From Saccopteryx bilineata (taxonomy: Eukaryota > Chordata > Mammalia > Chiroptera > Emballonuridae): a DNA stretch of 64,000 nt. The notes below the pieces were generated by a model. It was not told the DNA's origin. It made no database searches and saw nothing but the letters and a program-made list of their open reading frames with translations. A program made the position numbers and the translations under genes. Where the stretch lies: positions 74,473,982 to 74,537,981 of the forward strand of contig NC_089492.1 of the NCBI RefSeq assembly GCF_036850765.1. The letters are read 5' to 3'. How positions within the stretch are numbered: position 1 is the stretch's first letter; each line of letters starts with the position of its first letter. This document shows, in pieces, positions 11,889-22,589 of the stretch.

Positions 11889-12898
11889 AAATAAACAGAC
11901 AGCCAACTATATGGGAACTGATATTTTCAAACGACAGCTCAGATAAGGGCCTAATATCCAAAATTTGCAAAGAACTCATAAAACTCAACAACAAACAAAC
12001 AAACAATCCAATAAAAAAATGGGAAGAGGACATGAACAATCACTTCTCCCAGGAAGAGATACAAATGGCCAACCGATATATGAAAAGATGCTCATCTTCA
12101 TTAGTTCTTAGAGAAATGCAAATCAAAACTACAATGAGATACCACCTCACTCCTGTTAGATTAGCTATTATCAACAAGACGGGTAATAGCAAATGTTGGA
12201 GAGGCTGTGGAGAAAAAGGAACCCTCATTCACTGTTGGTGGGACTGTAAAGTAGTACAACCATTATGGAGGAAAGTATGGTGGTTCCTCAAAAAACTGCA
12301 AATAGAACTACCTTATGACCCAGCAATCCCTCTACTGGGTATATACCCCAAAACCTCAGAAACATTGATACGTGAAGACACATGTAGCCCCATGTTCATT
12401 GCAGCACTGTTCACAGTGGCCAAGACATGGAAACAACCAAAAAGCCCTTCAATAGAAGACTGGATAAAGAAGATGTGGCACATATACACTATGGAATACT
12501 ACTCAGCCATAAGAAATGATGACATCAGATCATTTACAGCAAAATGGTGGGATCTTGATAACATTATAAGGAGTGAAATAAGCAAATCAGAAAAAAACAA
12601 GAACTACATGATTCCATACATTGGTGGAACATAAAAATGAGACTAAGAGACATGGACAAGAGAGTGGTGGTTACCAAGGGTGGGGGGGGAGGGAGGACAT
12701 GGGAGGGAGGGAGGGAGAGAGTTAGGGGGAGGTGGAGGGGCACAGAGAACTAGATAGAGGGTGACGGAGGACAATCTGACTTTGGGCGCGGGGTTTGCAA
12801 CATAATTTGATGACAAAATAACCTAGACATGTTTTCTTTGAATATATGTACCCTGATTTATTAATGTCATCCCATTACCATTAATAAAAATTTATTAA
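11889..12898 (+). mobile_element. Second, 5'-truncated L1 3' end directly behind the first poly(A)
   Basis: This 1.0-kb unit repeats 10872-11880 at an offset of 1020 bases, with about ten differences by eye (about 99% identity). It starts inside the ORF2 C-terminal region (AAACAGACAGCCAACTATAT), has its own 3' UTR and A-rich end, and is followed by the outer 15-bp duplication at 12899-12913. It holds a 200-codon open frame (12032-12634). It keeps Cys at 12206-12208 where the first copy has Tyr. It could be a separate insertion into the first element's poly(A), or the product of template switching in one event. Confidence 0.92.
12032..12634 (+). pseudogene. C-terminal 200 codons of L1 ORF2 (truncated copy)
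   Basis: The frame corresponds to the last part of ORF2p and includes the Cys/His motif [18 protein letters not shown]. The endonuclease and reverse transcriptase are absent because the element is 5'-truncated. The ATG at 12032 is an internal Met codon of ORF2, not a genuine start. No promoter belongs to it. Confidence 0.9.
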
Positions 12899-12913
12899 AA
12901 AAAATTGATAAGT
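12899..12913 (+). repeat. Right 15-bp target-site duplication of the L1 array
   Basis: A perfect second copy of AAAAAATTGATAAGT from 4111-4125. Its place after the second tail, not after the first poly(A), shows that both L1 3' ends sit inside one target site. Confidence 0.93.
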
Positions 12914-13907
12914 CAAGCATTTTAACTAGAGAAAAAGAAATATATTTTAATAGAGGAGTCAGCTAATCAGGAAAAATAAAAATTAAGGTATGCACATGTA
13001 ACAAAGACCTATTTTGTAAAATATTTTTTAGTTTGAAGAAAATGTTCTATAATTTATTGTGCTATTTCACACTTCGTGAAAAATCATTGTGTAAGAAATA
13101 TTGATTGTTTCTTACATATTTGAATTGTATGCTCTGTGAATTATGTATAAATAAAGCTGCTATATTAAAGAACACAAATGAGAGGATATTTTTATATAAA
13201 TATTTTGAGGGTAGACACTAAAGGAAGGTATTCTCAATTAAACTAAGGAATACAATTATAGAAAATATCTAGGATACTTTGTAGTATAGAGACAATCTTA
13301 TAATTGAAACAGGTAATTCACAAGAATAAGTTAGAAGATTTATTCCATGACTCACCTTAGATATACTGAGTAGTGGAAGTATAAGAGAGCGAGAGAGAGT
13401 GAGAGAGAGATATTAGGTGATAGAAAGTACCGTAGTTTATATAAATAAAGTGTGGATATGGTGTCTTGGAGACCATGTTAAAGGCAGTGATATATTTTTA
13501 ACAGGATTGATGTGATCAGAATTAAATTTAGAAAGATAATTTTAGATTAGTTCATGAAACTGATGGTAGATCAATTAGAAAGGTTGCTATACCAACACAT
13601 GAGAGATTATGATGCCTGAATGAGGCTCCTTCAGTAGATTTGAAAAAAAAAAAAAATCAGGAATGTTTATCAAGATCAATCAGAGATCTTGGTGAGAAAC
13701 TGGATATAATCCATAAGTAAGGAATCTGGTATGACTCCTAGGTTTCAGCCTTGTCACCAAATGAATAGTGGACCAAATAAACTACCACCACCAAAGAGGA
13801 ACCAATTTAGGGTACAAGGCTAAAGGTATCATTCAAATTTCTACCTTTTAATTTTAAAATGTGTCAGAAATTTAAGTGGGGATAAGAATTTTGGATTAAA
13901 GTATAAC
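12914..13907. other. AT-rich DNA, nothing assigned
   Basis: There is no convincing frame or recognised repeat. A short GA-rich microsatellite lies at about 13386-13412 and an A-run at 13645-13657. Confidence 0.6.
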
Positions 13908-14052
13908 CAACAGTATCAGGATCACCTGGGGCTGGTTAGAAATGTAGAATTTCAGTCCACATGCCAGAACAATTGAGTCAGGACCTGCCCTTTCAGAAAA
14001 AGCTCGAGGGGAATCTGTGTGCACATTGAAATTTAAGAAATATTGTTTCAGG
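13908..14052 (+). mobile_element. MER5-like hAT (Charlie group) remnant
   Basis: ATCAGGATCACCTGGGGCTG, then GAATTTCAGTCC and GAATCTGTGTGCACATT, follow the order of the short non-autonomous MER5 elements common to placental mammals. The terminal repeats are decayed. Confidence 0.6.
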
Positions 14053-14053
14053 A

Positions 14054-14340
14054 CAGTGATTTTCAGTTGGTGTGCCATGGCTCATGGATGTGCTGCAAGA
14101 ATTTTTAAAACAGGGAATATTTGACTATGTAGTCAGGGTCACTGACTTCTTTTTCCATACATTTTCAAACAAAAAAAAATGACAACACCCAACACGACAA
14201 TGGCTGTTAGGTGTGAATGAATCAAAATTACACTTTTTTTTTGTCAGATCAGCAAAAAGCATAATATATTTTTGTTGTGTCATAGAATTTTAGTAATTAG
14301 TTTATGTATGCCATGAGATGAAAAAGGTTAAAATTTCCTG
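14054..14340 (+). mobile_element. Non-autonomous hAT-like DNA element
   Basis: The ends CAGTGATTTTCAG and AAAATTTCCTG form a degenerate inverted repeat. The body contains GGTGTGCCATGGCTCATGG, TGACTATGTAGTCAGGGTC and TTTTGTTGTGTCATAGAATT, which I recognise from bat short hAT elements. No transposase is encoded. The flanking 8-mers agree only partly, so no target duplication is claimed. Confidence 0.7.
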
Positions 14341-14444
14341 TTCTAGTAGATTGTGGAATGAATAGATCCAGAGTTAAGTTACACAGTTTGAACTGAACCT
14401 CAGGACATAGATGTCAATATATTATTATAAATAAAACTATAAGT

Positions 14445-14762
14445 GCCTGACCAGGTGGTGGCACAGTGGATAGTACATCAAACTGGGATGTGGAGGGCCC
14501 AGGTTTGAGACCCCGAGGTTGCCAGCTTGATCATGAACTCATCTGGTTTGATCAAGGCTCACCAGTTTGAGCCCAAGGTCATAGGCTCAAGCATGGGGTC
14601 ACTTGTTCTGCAGTTGCCTCCCAGTCAAGGCACATATGAGAAATCAATCAATGAACAACTAAGGAACCACAACAAAGAATTGATGTTTCTCATCTCTCTC
14701 CCTTCCCGTCTGTCTGTCCCTATCTGTCCCTCTCTTTGACTCTCTCTGTCTCTCCCACACAA

Positions 14763-14799
<37 letters not shown>
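14445..14799 (+). mobile_element. tRNA-derived bat SINE, GCCTGACCAGG type
   Basis: Head GCCTGACCAGGTGGTGGCAC, middle GGCACATATGAGAAATCAAT, CT-rich segment, and a long (AAAT)n tail at 14760-14806. A 16-bp target duplication flanks it, AAATAAAACTATAAGT at 14429-14444 and AAATAAAACTGTAAGT at 14800-14815 (one mismatch). The A-rich start of the duplication merges with the tail. Confidence 0.93.
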
Positions 14800-14805
<6 letters not shown>

Positions 14806-14912
14806 AACTGTAAGTAATGATGAAATTGTGTGTACCTTCAAAGAATGAAAAGTTGACCATCTTTTCTGTTTTGGTCATAGATTGTTTCTGATGCTGAACA
14901 TTTTCAATGTAT

Positions 14913-15490
14913 ACAAATCTTTTCTTCTTTTCCAAATGAGAGGAAGGGAGATAGAGATACAGACTCCCACATGCACCCCCACAGGATCCACCAAGCAACC
15001 CCCATTGGGGGCCGATGCTCTGCCCATGTGGGGCCATGCTCACAACCAAGCTATTTTTAGCAACTGAGGTGGAGGCTTCATGGAGCCATCCTCAGTGTTT
15101 GGGGCCAATGAGCTCAAACCAATCAAGTCATGGCTGTGGGAGAGAATGAGGGACAGAAGGATGAGGGGTAGAGAAGCAGATGGTTGCATCTCCTGTGTGC
15201 CTTGACCAGGAATAAAACCAGGACATCGCCTGACCTGTGGTGGCGCAGTGGGATAAAGCGTCGACCTGGAACACTGAGGTCGCCGGTTCGAAACCTTGGG
15301 CTTGCCTGGTCAAGGCACATATGGGAGTTGATGCTTTCTGCTCCTCCCCCTTCTCTCTCTCTCTGTCTCTGTCTCTCTCTCTCACTCCTCTCTCTCTAAA
15401 AAAAATCAATAAATAAAGTATTAAAAAAAAAAAAAACAGGACATCCACACCCCTGGCCAATGCTCTACCATTCAGCCAACCAGTCAGAGC
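14913..15490 (-). mobile_element. Old GCCCTGGCC-type SINE, antisense, interrupted by a younger SINE
   Basis: The two halves (14913-15227 and 15446-15490) are the antisense long-body SINE; CAGACTCCCACATGCACCCC and GAAGCAGATGGTTGC are visible. It is diverged. A 19-bp target duplication, CTGAACATTTTCAATGTAT at 14894-14912 and CTGAACATTTTCAATATAT at 15491-15509 (one mismatch), proves that both halves are one insertion. The younger sense SINE lies at 15228-15433. Confidence 0.9.
15228..15433 (+). mobile_element. tRNA-derived bat SINE, GCCTGACCTGTGG type
   Basis: Head GCCTGACCTGTGGTGGCGCA, B-box-like CGGTTCGAAACC, then GGCACATATGGGAGTTGATG, a CT repeat and an A-tail. It is nested in an older antisense SINE, with a short target duplication around CAGGACATC (15219-15227 and 15437-15445). 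Confidence 0.92.
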
Positions 15491-15509
15491 CTGAACATTT
15501 TCAATATAT

Positions 15510-16839
15510 GTAACTCTTAAATACCTATTAAAAGGTAGAGTTGTAAAAAGTCAATTTCATCAAAAGTTAATTTTATTCTCTGATTATTATTCTGTCGCTG
15601 CAATATGTGACACAGTATACCTTTGCATGCTTCACTACTGGGACTGCATAATGGCAGCTCTATGGTATTTATTGTTGATTAGAAATGAAACAGGAGGTAC
15701 AGATATATTCTCTAGACTTCTCAAATTTTCATCATCAAACAACTTAAGCCAGTGCACTTTGAAACCCTCTTCCTATGAATGTGATTTAGAACAAATTTAT
15801 ACCTGGAAGATAATTTACACCAAAAGACATCATTTGGGGAATTTATAAATTTTAGAAGCATAACTTTTGTAGTCATACATTATCCTTTTCTATAAATAAT
15901 TTACACCAATGTGGTTTCACCCTTATAAAGCCAGTCTGTCCACCAAGACCCCATACCAGGCAGACATGGTCAAAAAGCTGTGTCTAAACTTGTCTGCACT
16001 ATATTTTTCAGCTTCGTTCCTACGTTTCCACCCAGGATGCTCACTCTGCCCTGAACAGTTGTGAGTGCATTTAATTATGATCTGACATGTGTATTCTGGG
16101 GAAACAAAAGACTGTGAACTGAGGGTGCTGATTAACTGTTCTACTGGATAATTGCTTAAACTACTACTTATATTATGCTGCATTACCTCTTTTGAACAAA
16201 GTGATTATTGGCCTTTTGTAAAGCGATTATACAATGTAAGTGCAATCTTGCTGTTTTAACTCTTGTCAGAGTTTAACTTTAATGTACTCCCATTACTAGA
16301 GGGGTGTGACTTTAGGTATTCTTTCTTCATTGAGAACCCTCCGGGCATCCTTCCCTTATGGGTTGGTTGTTCTGCTTGATGTATTGCACATGTTCTGGTC
16401 TTCTGGGTAAGGGAATCAGAGATATGACGATACAGTCTTCAGGACAATCAAAATAGAGTCTCGTACCTTCTGTTTGTTAGGCCACAAATGGAAAATACTT
16501 TAAATGTTATGATTTAGGCACAAAGTCAGCAAACAGGTAGGTTCTGAAAAACTCGGAGGACAAAGCTAATGTTCAAAAACAACATGCTTTTTAAAATGTG
16601 AACTGGACCTATGATCCACAGATTTTACTCATTTCTGTAAATATGGGATAAGTAGTCACAAATAGTTATTGCAATAAGCCCATATCTTTGTTCTCAGTGA
16701 CAAAAAATAAATAAATTCTGAGATGTTTAAACTTGAATGATAGCAGACCTGAGAACAAGAGAAAGAGATAGAGCAGTCAGCCTATTAATTGTTAGTAGCT
16801 GCAGATCAGATTACAAAAGACTGCTCGTACTCCTGAATA
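15510..16839. other. Unassigned intergenic DNA
   Basis: I see no repeat I can name and no frame with protein-like composition. Part may be an old LTR or other ancient repeat, but nothing in the bases decides this. Confidence 0.5.
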
Positions 16840-16849
16840 TATGTTGGAG

Positions 16850-17228
16850 GGTTTTTTTTGTTTGTTTTTTGTTTTTTCTGAAGTTGGAAACGGGGAGGCA
16901 GTCAGACAGACTCCCATATGCACCGACTGGGATCCACCCAACATGCCCACCAGGGGGCGATGCTCTGCCCATCTTGGGGTGATGCTCTACCGCAATCAGA
17001 GCCATTCTAGCGCCTGAGGCCAAGGCCACAGAGCCATCCTCAGCGCCAAGGCAAACTTTGCTCCAATGGAGCCTTGGCTGCGGGAGGGGAAGAGAGAGAC
17101 AGAGGAAGGAGAGGGGAAGGGGTGGAGAAGCAGATGGGCGCTTCTCCTGTGTGCCCTGGCTGGGAATCGAACCCAGGACTCCCGCACGCCAGGCCAGTGC
17201 TCTACCACTGAGTCAACTGGCCAGGGCC
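16850..17228 (-). mobile_element. GCCCTGGCC-type SINE, antisense
   Basis: T-rich start (the reversed A-tail), GAAGTTGGAAACGGGGAGGC, one CCACCAGGGGGCG word at 16947-16959, and an end in GTCAACTGGCCAGGGC. It has a 10-bp target duplication, TATGTTGGAG, at 16840-16849 and 17229-17238. Confidence 0.93.
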
Positions 17229-17238
17229 TATGTTGGAG

Positions 17239-17779
17239 TTTTGAATCAACATCCACATGTCTCCTAGGAGACCACTGGATGGGCGAGACCTCCTGCACAT
17301 GCATGAACTTTCTGGACTGCTGCTTCAGCCAATCAAAAGCAGTTATTATTTCTTCTTTCCAGATGGTGTGCCTAACAAAGAATGGCCACTGCTTTACCTT
17401 ATCCTACCCCCTAATCTGTAGCCAATGTAAATTCTTTCAAAACAATTTACACTATTCTTCCCCCTGCCTGATTTATACAATAGTCCTAGGTGGAGGACAC
17501 CCAGCTTGCTAGTGGTTGTACTGCTGGCCCCAGGACCGAGTCCTTTTGCTAGCTAGAAATATGGCCCAAGAAGCCCTTTCTTTTATAAAGACTTTCAGCC
17601 ATCAAAAATAAGATTTGGTTAAACATTAGGAAAAGATTCAAAACTCTTATCCTTTCACTGCTTTAATCTATGCATAGGCCTTTACCTGCCTCCCAGAACT
17701 TTACTATATCCAAACGCCTCTTTTCTATCAAACTTGTGTTTTGACAGAAGCCAATATTCAGCATCGCTTTGTATTTGGA
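17239..17779. other. Unassigned intergenic DNA, possibly LTR-like
   Basis: Moderate GC, with CAGCCAATCAAAAGCAG (a CCAAT-box-like word) and a later AGTCCTTTTGCTAGC. The style recalls an old LTR, but no TG...CA ends or target duplication could be placed. Confidence 0.3.
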
Positions 17780-18193
17780 GCATTTTTTTCTATTTCTATT
17801 TATTTATTTTGTTTTTTGTTTATTTATTTATTTTTATTTAGTGAGGGGAAGGGAGGCAATGACAGACTCCCACATGTGCCCCAACAGGGATTCACCTTGC
17901 AAACCCACAAGGAGGTGATGCTCTGCCTATCTGGGGCCCTTGCTCGGTTACAATTGAGCCATTTTTTAATGCCTGAGGTGGAGGCAATAGAGCCATCCTC
18001 AGCACCTGGGCCAACTGACTCTAATTGAGCCATGGCTGCAGGAAGAGAGGAGAAGAGAAAGAGAGAGAGAGAAGTGAGAGGGGGTAGGGTGGAGAAGCAG
18101 ATGGATGTTTCTCCTGTGTGCCTTGGCTGGGAATCAAACTGGGACATCCACACACTGGCTGGCACTCTACCACTGAGCCAACCAGCAAAGGCT
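17780..18193 (-). mobile_element. Diverged GCCCTGGCC-type SINE, antisense
   Basis: After a T-rich stretch come GACAGACTCCCACATGTGCC, GGTGATGCTCTGCC, GAGCCATGGCTGCAGG and GAGCCAACCAGCAAAGG. This is the full antisense SINE order, with many changes. The (TTTA) run at the left is the reversed tail. No target duplication is clear. Confidence 0.85.
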
Positions 18194-18307
18194 GGTGAAA
18201 ATTTTTCGCCTCAAATATTTGGCATATTATGATGAGAAGAGCTGTCTCTAATAAGATTAGAGAACATATTATGTTAATATTTTTCTTGATTAACATGACA
18301 CTGGAAG

Positions 18308-18815
18308 CACTGTTGTCCCTTGCCATATCATGGTTCACTTTTCATGGTCTCACTATATCGTCGATTTTTAAATTGTATATATCTAATTTTGTATCTTGGA
18401 ATTTTCACTATATCACGGGATTTTGTGGTATATTTTATATATTTATTATTTTAATTATTTTGTGGCAAAATAAGCATTTTCTTACCTAAAAAACTGAAAT
18501 ATAAAAAATATAGAGTATTAATTAAAGTATATTAAAAGAATATTAAATCAAAGTAAAATACTACTGGTGAGTACCCATATAGAATATTATATATTGTTAA
18601 AATTATGTAGGTTTAAGAGTATAGAAAGTGTTTAAGAGCATAGGAAGTGTTTTATAAGAGTGTGGGACAGGTTTATAAGAGTGTGGGGAGGGTTATAAAG
18701 TCTTAAAATATATAAATACTAAAATAAATATAATATAAGGTTGCTACTTCGTGGGTTTTTGCCTATTGCAGAGGGGTTCTGGAACCAATACCCCACGATA
18801 GATGAGGGACCACTA
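18308..18815 (-). mobile_element. Tigger-like Tc1/mariner non-autonomous element
   Basis: The right end reads ACGATAGATGAGGGACCACT and the left end CACTGTTGTCCCTTGCCAT. Reverse-complemented, the right end starts AGTGGTCCCTC, so the two are an imperfect terminal inverted repeat. Internal words (TATATCTAATTTTGTATC, TATATCACGGGATTTTG, GGTTGCTACTTCGTGGG) recur in the copy at 63074-63377. There is no transposase frame. Strand is arbitrary. Confidence 0.7.
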
Positions 18816-18849
18816 TATGTAAAATATATGATTTGAACAGTATATAGAT

Positions 18850-19350
18850 CTCAATTACTGTAGGACAAAGCTATCCCTTACTCCTCCAAGTTTCCATGTG
18901 TCTCTTAGTCATCCCTCCTTTTTGTTTTTCACTGAAGCCCTCCTCTCTCTCCACAGACAACTACTGCTCTGATACTACAAATTAGTTTGTATTGTCTGTA
19001 GTTACATGTAAATAAGATGGCAAAATGTGTACTCTGACCTCTTTCACTCAAATATTGGAGGGGATTCATGCATGTTGTATATCGATGATTTATTACTTTT
19101 ACTGCTCATTAGTGTAATGCTGTATAGAAATACCACAACTTGTTCTATATTTTCTGTTGGTGTGGCATTCCTGCTGTTTCCTGCTTTTATCTATTGAAAA
19201 TAAAGTCTCTGTAACATTTGTTTACTAGTAGGCACTGACACAGAATTTCTTTCTCGTATGTAAATAGCTAGGATTGGAATGGTTGGATCATATGATAGAT
19301 ACAAGTATCATGTGAATAAGAACATTTTTGTTTTCACAAAGTTGTTAGAA
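18850..19350 (-). mobile_element. Old L1 3' end, antisense
   Basis: The plus strand reads as the complement of an older mammalian L1 ORF2 end and 3' UTR. ACAACTACTGCTCTGATAC, CTTTCACTCAAATATTGG, GCTGTATAGAAATACCACAA and GGAATGGTTGGATCATATG occur in the expected order. Confidence 0.8.
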
Positions 19351-20340
19351 GTAATACATTAAATAATGAATGTAACATGCTTCAGACACAATACTTGGTG
19401 GCTAATTAGAACTCAAAAAATGGTAGCTGGCCTACTAAGTCAGAAAAGAAAGATGAAGGAGGGTTAAAAGATGGGGTAGAGGAGAAAGCCCTCCAAAATA
19501 TCAGCAACAGGCAAAAGATGGCCAAAACAATGCTTCCAAGGTTGCCCACCCTCGGGTAGGTGGACAAAATAAGGGTCATGATGCATTTGGTAGGAAATTA
19601 AAAAAAAAATGAACTGGCATAACTACAGTTCAAACTGACCTAGGCAGAATTATTTCCTGTTCCTTAATAACTCCCTTGTGCTAAATTCCCCATTATCACT
19701 GACACTCCCTCTCATCTCTTCAGCTTATCAAATCATTGATCTTCTAGTCATATCTGATTTATAGAAATCCTTTGCAACTCATTTGCAATCAATCAGCCAA
19801 GCTCACTTTTTATGTTTTCTAGTACTTCTTGTCTCTACATCTTTGTCCAGTTTTCTTATAAGCCCTGTGAGGTAGCTTGTTATGAGACCCGGTTTTAACT
19901 TCAAAAAGCAGTGACTGGGACAGGAAGGTGGCTGCTTCTTAACTATTCAATGAGAGCAGCAATCAGGGGAGTGCAATCTCATGGCTGAGCATGGGCATTA
20001 GACTGATTGAAGATTGGGAAGCCCTGTAAGTGTCAGGCCTGACCATTATCATCATCACCACCATGGTGAACTTTATTTCATGGTATCTTCGCCTTAATTT
20101 TCTAAGGTCTTAATGTCTTCATTTAATAATAATAAAGAAGGTTGTAATACATGCATTATCCTAAAACTCAAAAGCAATAAAACATGAGGAATGGTTTTTT
20201 AAAATGTAAAGCATTTTATGTAAGTAAGCATTGCTAGTTATTTCAAGGACTTTAATGGAAATGTGCTACAGACATTTCAAAAAATAAAGAGCTATTTTTA
20301 GTGGTAAACTATTTCTAATGCATATGAAGCTTGAATGGTA
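19351..20340. other. Unassigned intergenic DNA
   Basis: No repeat or gene is recognised. Frames are short and lack coding character. Confidence 0.5.
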
Positions 20341-20348
20341 CTCTAGCT

Positions 20349-20432
20349 GTGTACGTATATGTGTGTGTGTGCATGTGCATGTGTGCATGTGCATGTGTGT
20401 GTGTGCACGTACGTGTGCATGCATACAGTGGC
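20349..20432. repeat. TG/CATG-rich microsatellite
   Basis: An alternating purine-pyrimidine stretch made of TG dinucleotides mixed with GTGCATG hexamer-like units. Confidence 0.85.
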
Positions 20433-20439
20433 CCATCAA

Positions 20440-21490
20440 AATATCTGGTGAAGGCTATTTGTGATAAATTTAAAGTTTAATTTTTATTGACACTGCAAGT
20501 AAATACATGGAATCATTTCATATCTTTAAACCATGTGAGAATATTGTTGGAATTGTTTTGGCCAGCACTACATATAGTACAGTCTTACCCTGATAACCCA
20601 TGTTTAGGTGTTCAATTAGCCTTCATGGCCTTACTTTAGACCAGATATACTTTACTAGCCAAACGGTATTTGTTGCTACCCCTAGAAGTTGGCCCTGACA
20701 TCATTAGAAGCTCCACAAAAGCAAGTGTGAGCTTAGAATTGGTCTCAATCCCAAATTAACATAGCCTGGCAATCTAAAAATTGGTTCCTATATGTATTTA
20801 AATGTAAATTAGGATTAAAATAAAATTAAATAAAAATTCAGTTCCTCCCTCGTGCAGAGCATATCTCACATGCAGGTGGCGAGAACACTGGCAAGCAAGA
20901 TACAGAAATTTCCATCAATGCCAAAAGTTTTACTACAAGTGCAGCTATAGACACTTGAAATGATATTGGTGAGCACCCAAAAATGTTACTGCATTTGCAT
21001 ATTTCCATTAAACCCTCAAGGTTAATAAGGAAGATGTTTTGCATGTAGTTTTTAGCTCTAGTGGGAATTTGTCAAAATTAATTTTCTGTAGGAACAATGT
21101 GTGATACCTGTCTCATTCTTTATTCCTGCATATATACTAATATAGAAAATTATAAACACCTAAATAGTTAAATTACATATTTGTATATATCTTTTTAAAC
21201 ATTTAATTGTATCTTATAAAGGTATTTTTAAAACACTTTATGTATTGCAATATATAGATGCTGGTCAAATTTTCATCTATTGTTTTGATGTTAGGCAAAT
21301 CAGGAGAACATTTATTTATAGTCATTCCTACAACAAGACAACTAACAAAATTAAAGATAGTAACACACTAGATACTGCATTTTTATTATCAATATTTCCT
21401 GAAAAAAAAAACCATCAAATATCAATGAAAGTCTCTACTGGACATTTTAACTTCTTTATATTCTTAGAAACATTTCATTCATAGAGTTGT
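20440..21490. other. Unassigned AT-rich DNA
   Basis: No repeat family or coding frame is recognised. The 80-codon frame at 21245-21484 is AT-rich and has no domain features. Confidence 0.5.
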
Positions 21491-21491
21491 T

Positions 21492-21670
21492 CACTTGACG
21501 TTTTTACAGATTGCTCTGATTGTAAAAATGTCATTTTAAAATGACGTTTTTACACTGTCTTGGTCTTAAAAACATCAAATAGGGGATAATTCTTCATTTA
21601 AAGTCATTAAACATGACTATAATCATAAAAATGTCATTTTAAGATAATTCTTCATTTGACCTTTTTACAC
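21492..21670. repeat. Cluster of inverted repeats built on GTAAAAATGTCATTTT
   Basis: A 32-bp near-perfect palindrome lies at 21522-21553 (one mismatched pair). Three further half-sites lie at 21494-21507, 21625-21640 and 21654-21670. The direct repeat ATAATTCTTCATTT occurs near 21586 and 21644. The arrangement is compact and unlike the neighbouring DNA. I cannot name a family. Confidence 0.75.
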
Positions 21671-22124
21671 TTAGCTGCTCCTTTCCTTTCTTTCTTAAAC
21701 ATTTGATATCAGAAGTGAAACTTAACAGAAATTGAAGGCTGTACTTAAAAATTCAAATCAGGAGTTCACTGCTAATGTTGCTGTGGTCCTTAGGGGATGG
21801 TTTCACTTCCAGTCCGCTACCCACTGCACTTCTGGGTGTTATTGGTGTAGCTATGCTAGAATCCGCGTGTGTGCATGTGTGTGTGCATCCACAGTGACAG
21901 CTAACCACACCTACCTGTGTCTTCTCACAAATTACCTATGACTCTTCACAACTTTCAGTTTCATTATTGTGATTTCATAGAGTATTACTTTCCACAGTCA
22001 AATCACACAATAGCCATTTTCTCTCATTTATGCTATGAATATGGCTTTGAAGTCATATAATTGTGATAAGTACTAGGACTCAGGATATACCTTTATCCTA
22101 ACTCATTGCTGTACTTTCAATATT
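21671..22124. other. Unassigned intergenic DNA
   Basis: A 69-codon frame at 21732-21941 includes a CA/TG-repeat-derived Cys-Ala stretch and is not credible as a gene. Nothing else is seen. Confidence 0.5.
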
Positions 22125-22288
22125 TTTTTTTCAAAATTTATTCATTAATTTTTAGAAAGAGAAGAAGGGGAGAGACAGAGAGACAGAAACATCAGTCTGT
22201 TTCTGTATGTGCCCTGACCGGGGAACTGAACCTACAACCTTTACATATCAGGACAATGTTCTGACCAACTGAACTCTCCAGCCAGAGC
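22125..22288 (-). mobile_element. Old VES-like tRNA SINE, antisense
   Basis: TTTATTCATTAATTTTTAGA, a GA-rich run, ATGTGCCCTGACCGGGGAAC and a CCAACTGA...CCAGCCAGAGC end follow the antisense layout of the classic bat VES SINE. It is diverged and shorter than the other SINEs here. Confidence 0.7.
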
Positions 22289-22423
22289 ATCAGTAATTTT
22301 CATTTTGTTTATATACATGCTTGTACGGAAAGCACAGTAAGAATGTGTTCAATATTTGTGTTTATTCAATGCCATTTTAGTATGTAATAAATATGCTCAT
22401 ATTTTAGGTGAATAGGAAAGTGC

Positions 22424-22585
22424 TAATAATAACATTCCGAGCAGTCTTTTATGGCAGGCAATGATGTAAGAATTTGACTTGCATTGATTAATTCTTATGA
22501 TAATCCTGTGAGAGATATATTATTGACTTACACCTAAGGACAATGGATCCCAAAAGAAACCAGAATTTGAAACCAGGCAGGCAGA
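22424..22585 (+). mobile_element. MIR (mammalian-wide SINE)
   Basis: The order CTAATAATAACATTC, GGCAGGCAATGATGTAAG, GATTAATTCTTATGATAATC, CTGTGAGAGATAT and TTTGAAACCAGGCAGG matches the MIR core in sense. It is ancient and heavily diverged. Confidence 0.75.
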
Positions 22586-22589
22586 AACA

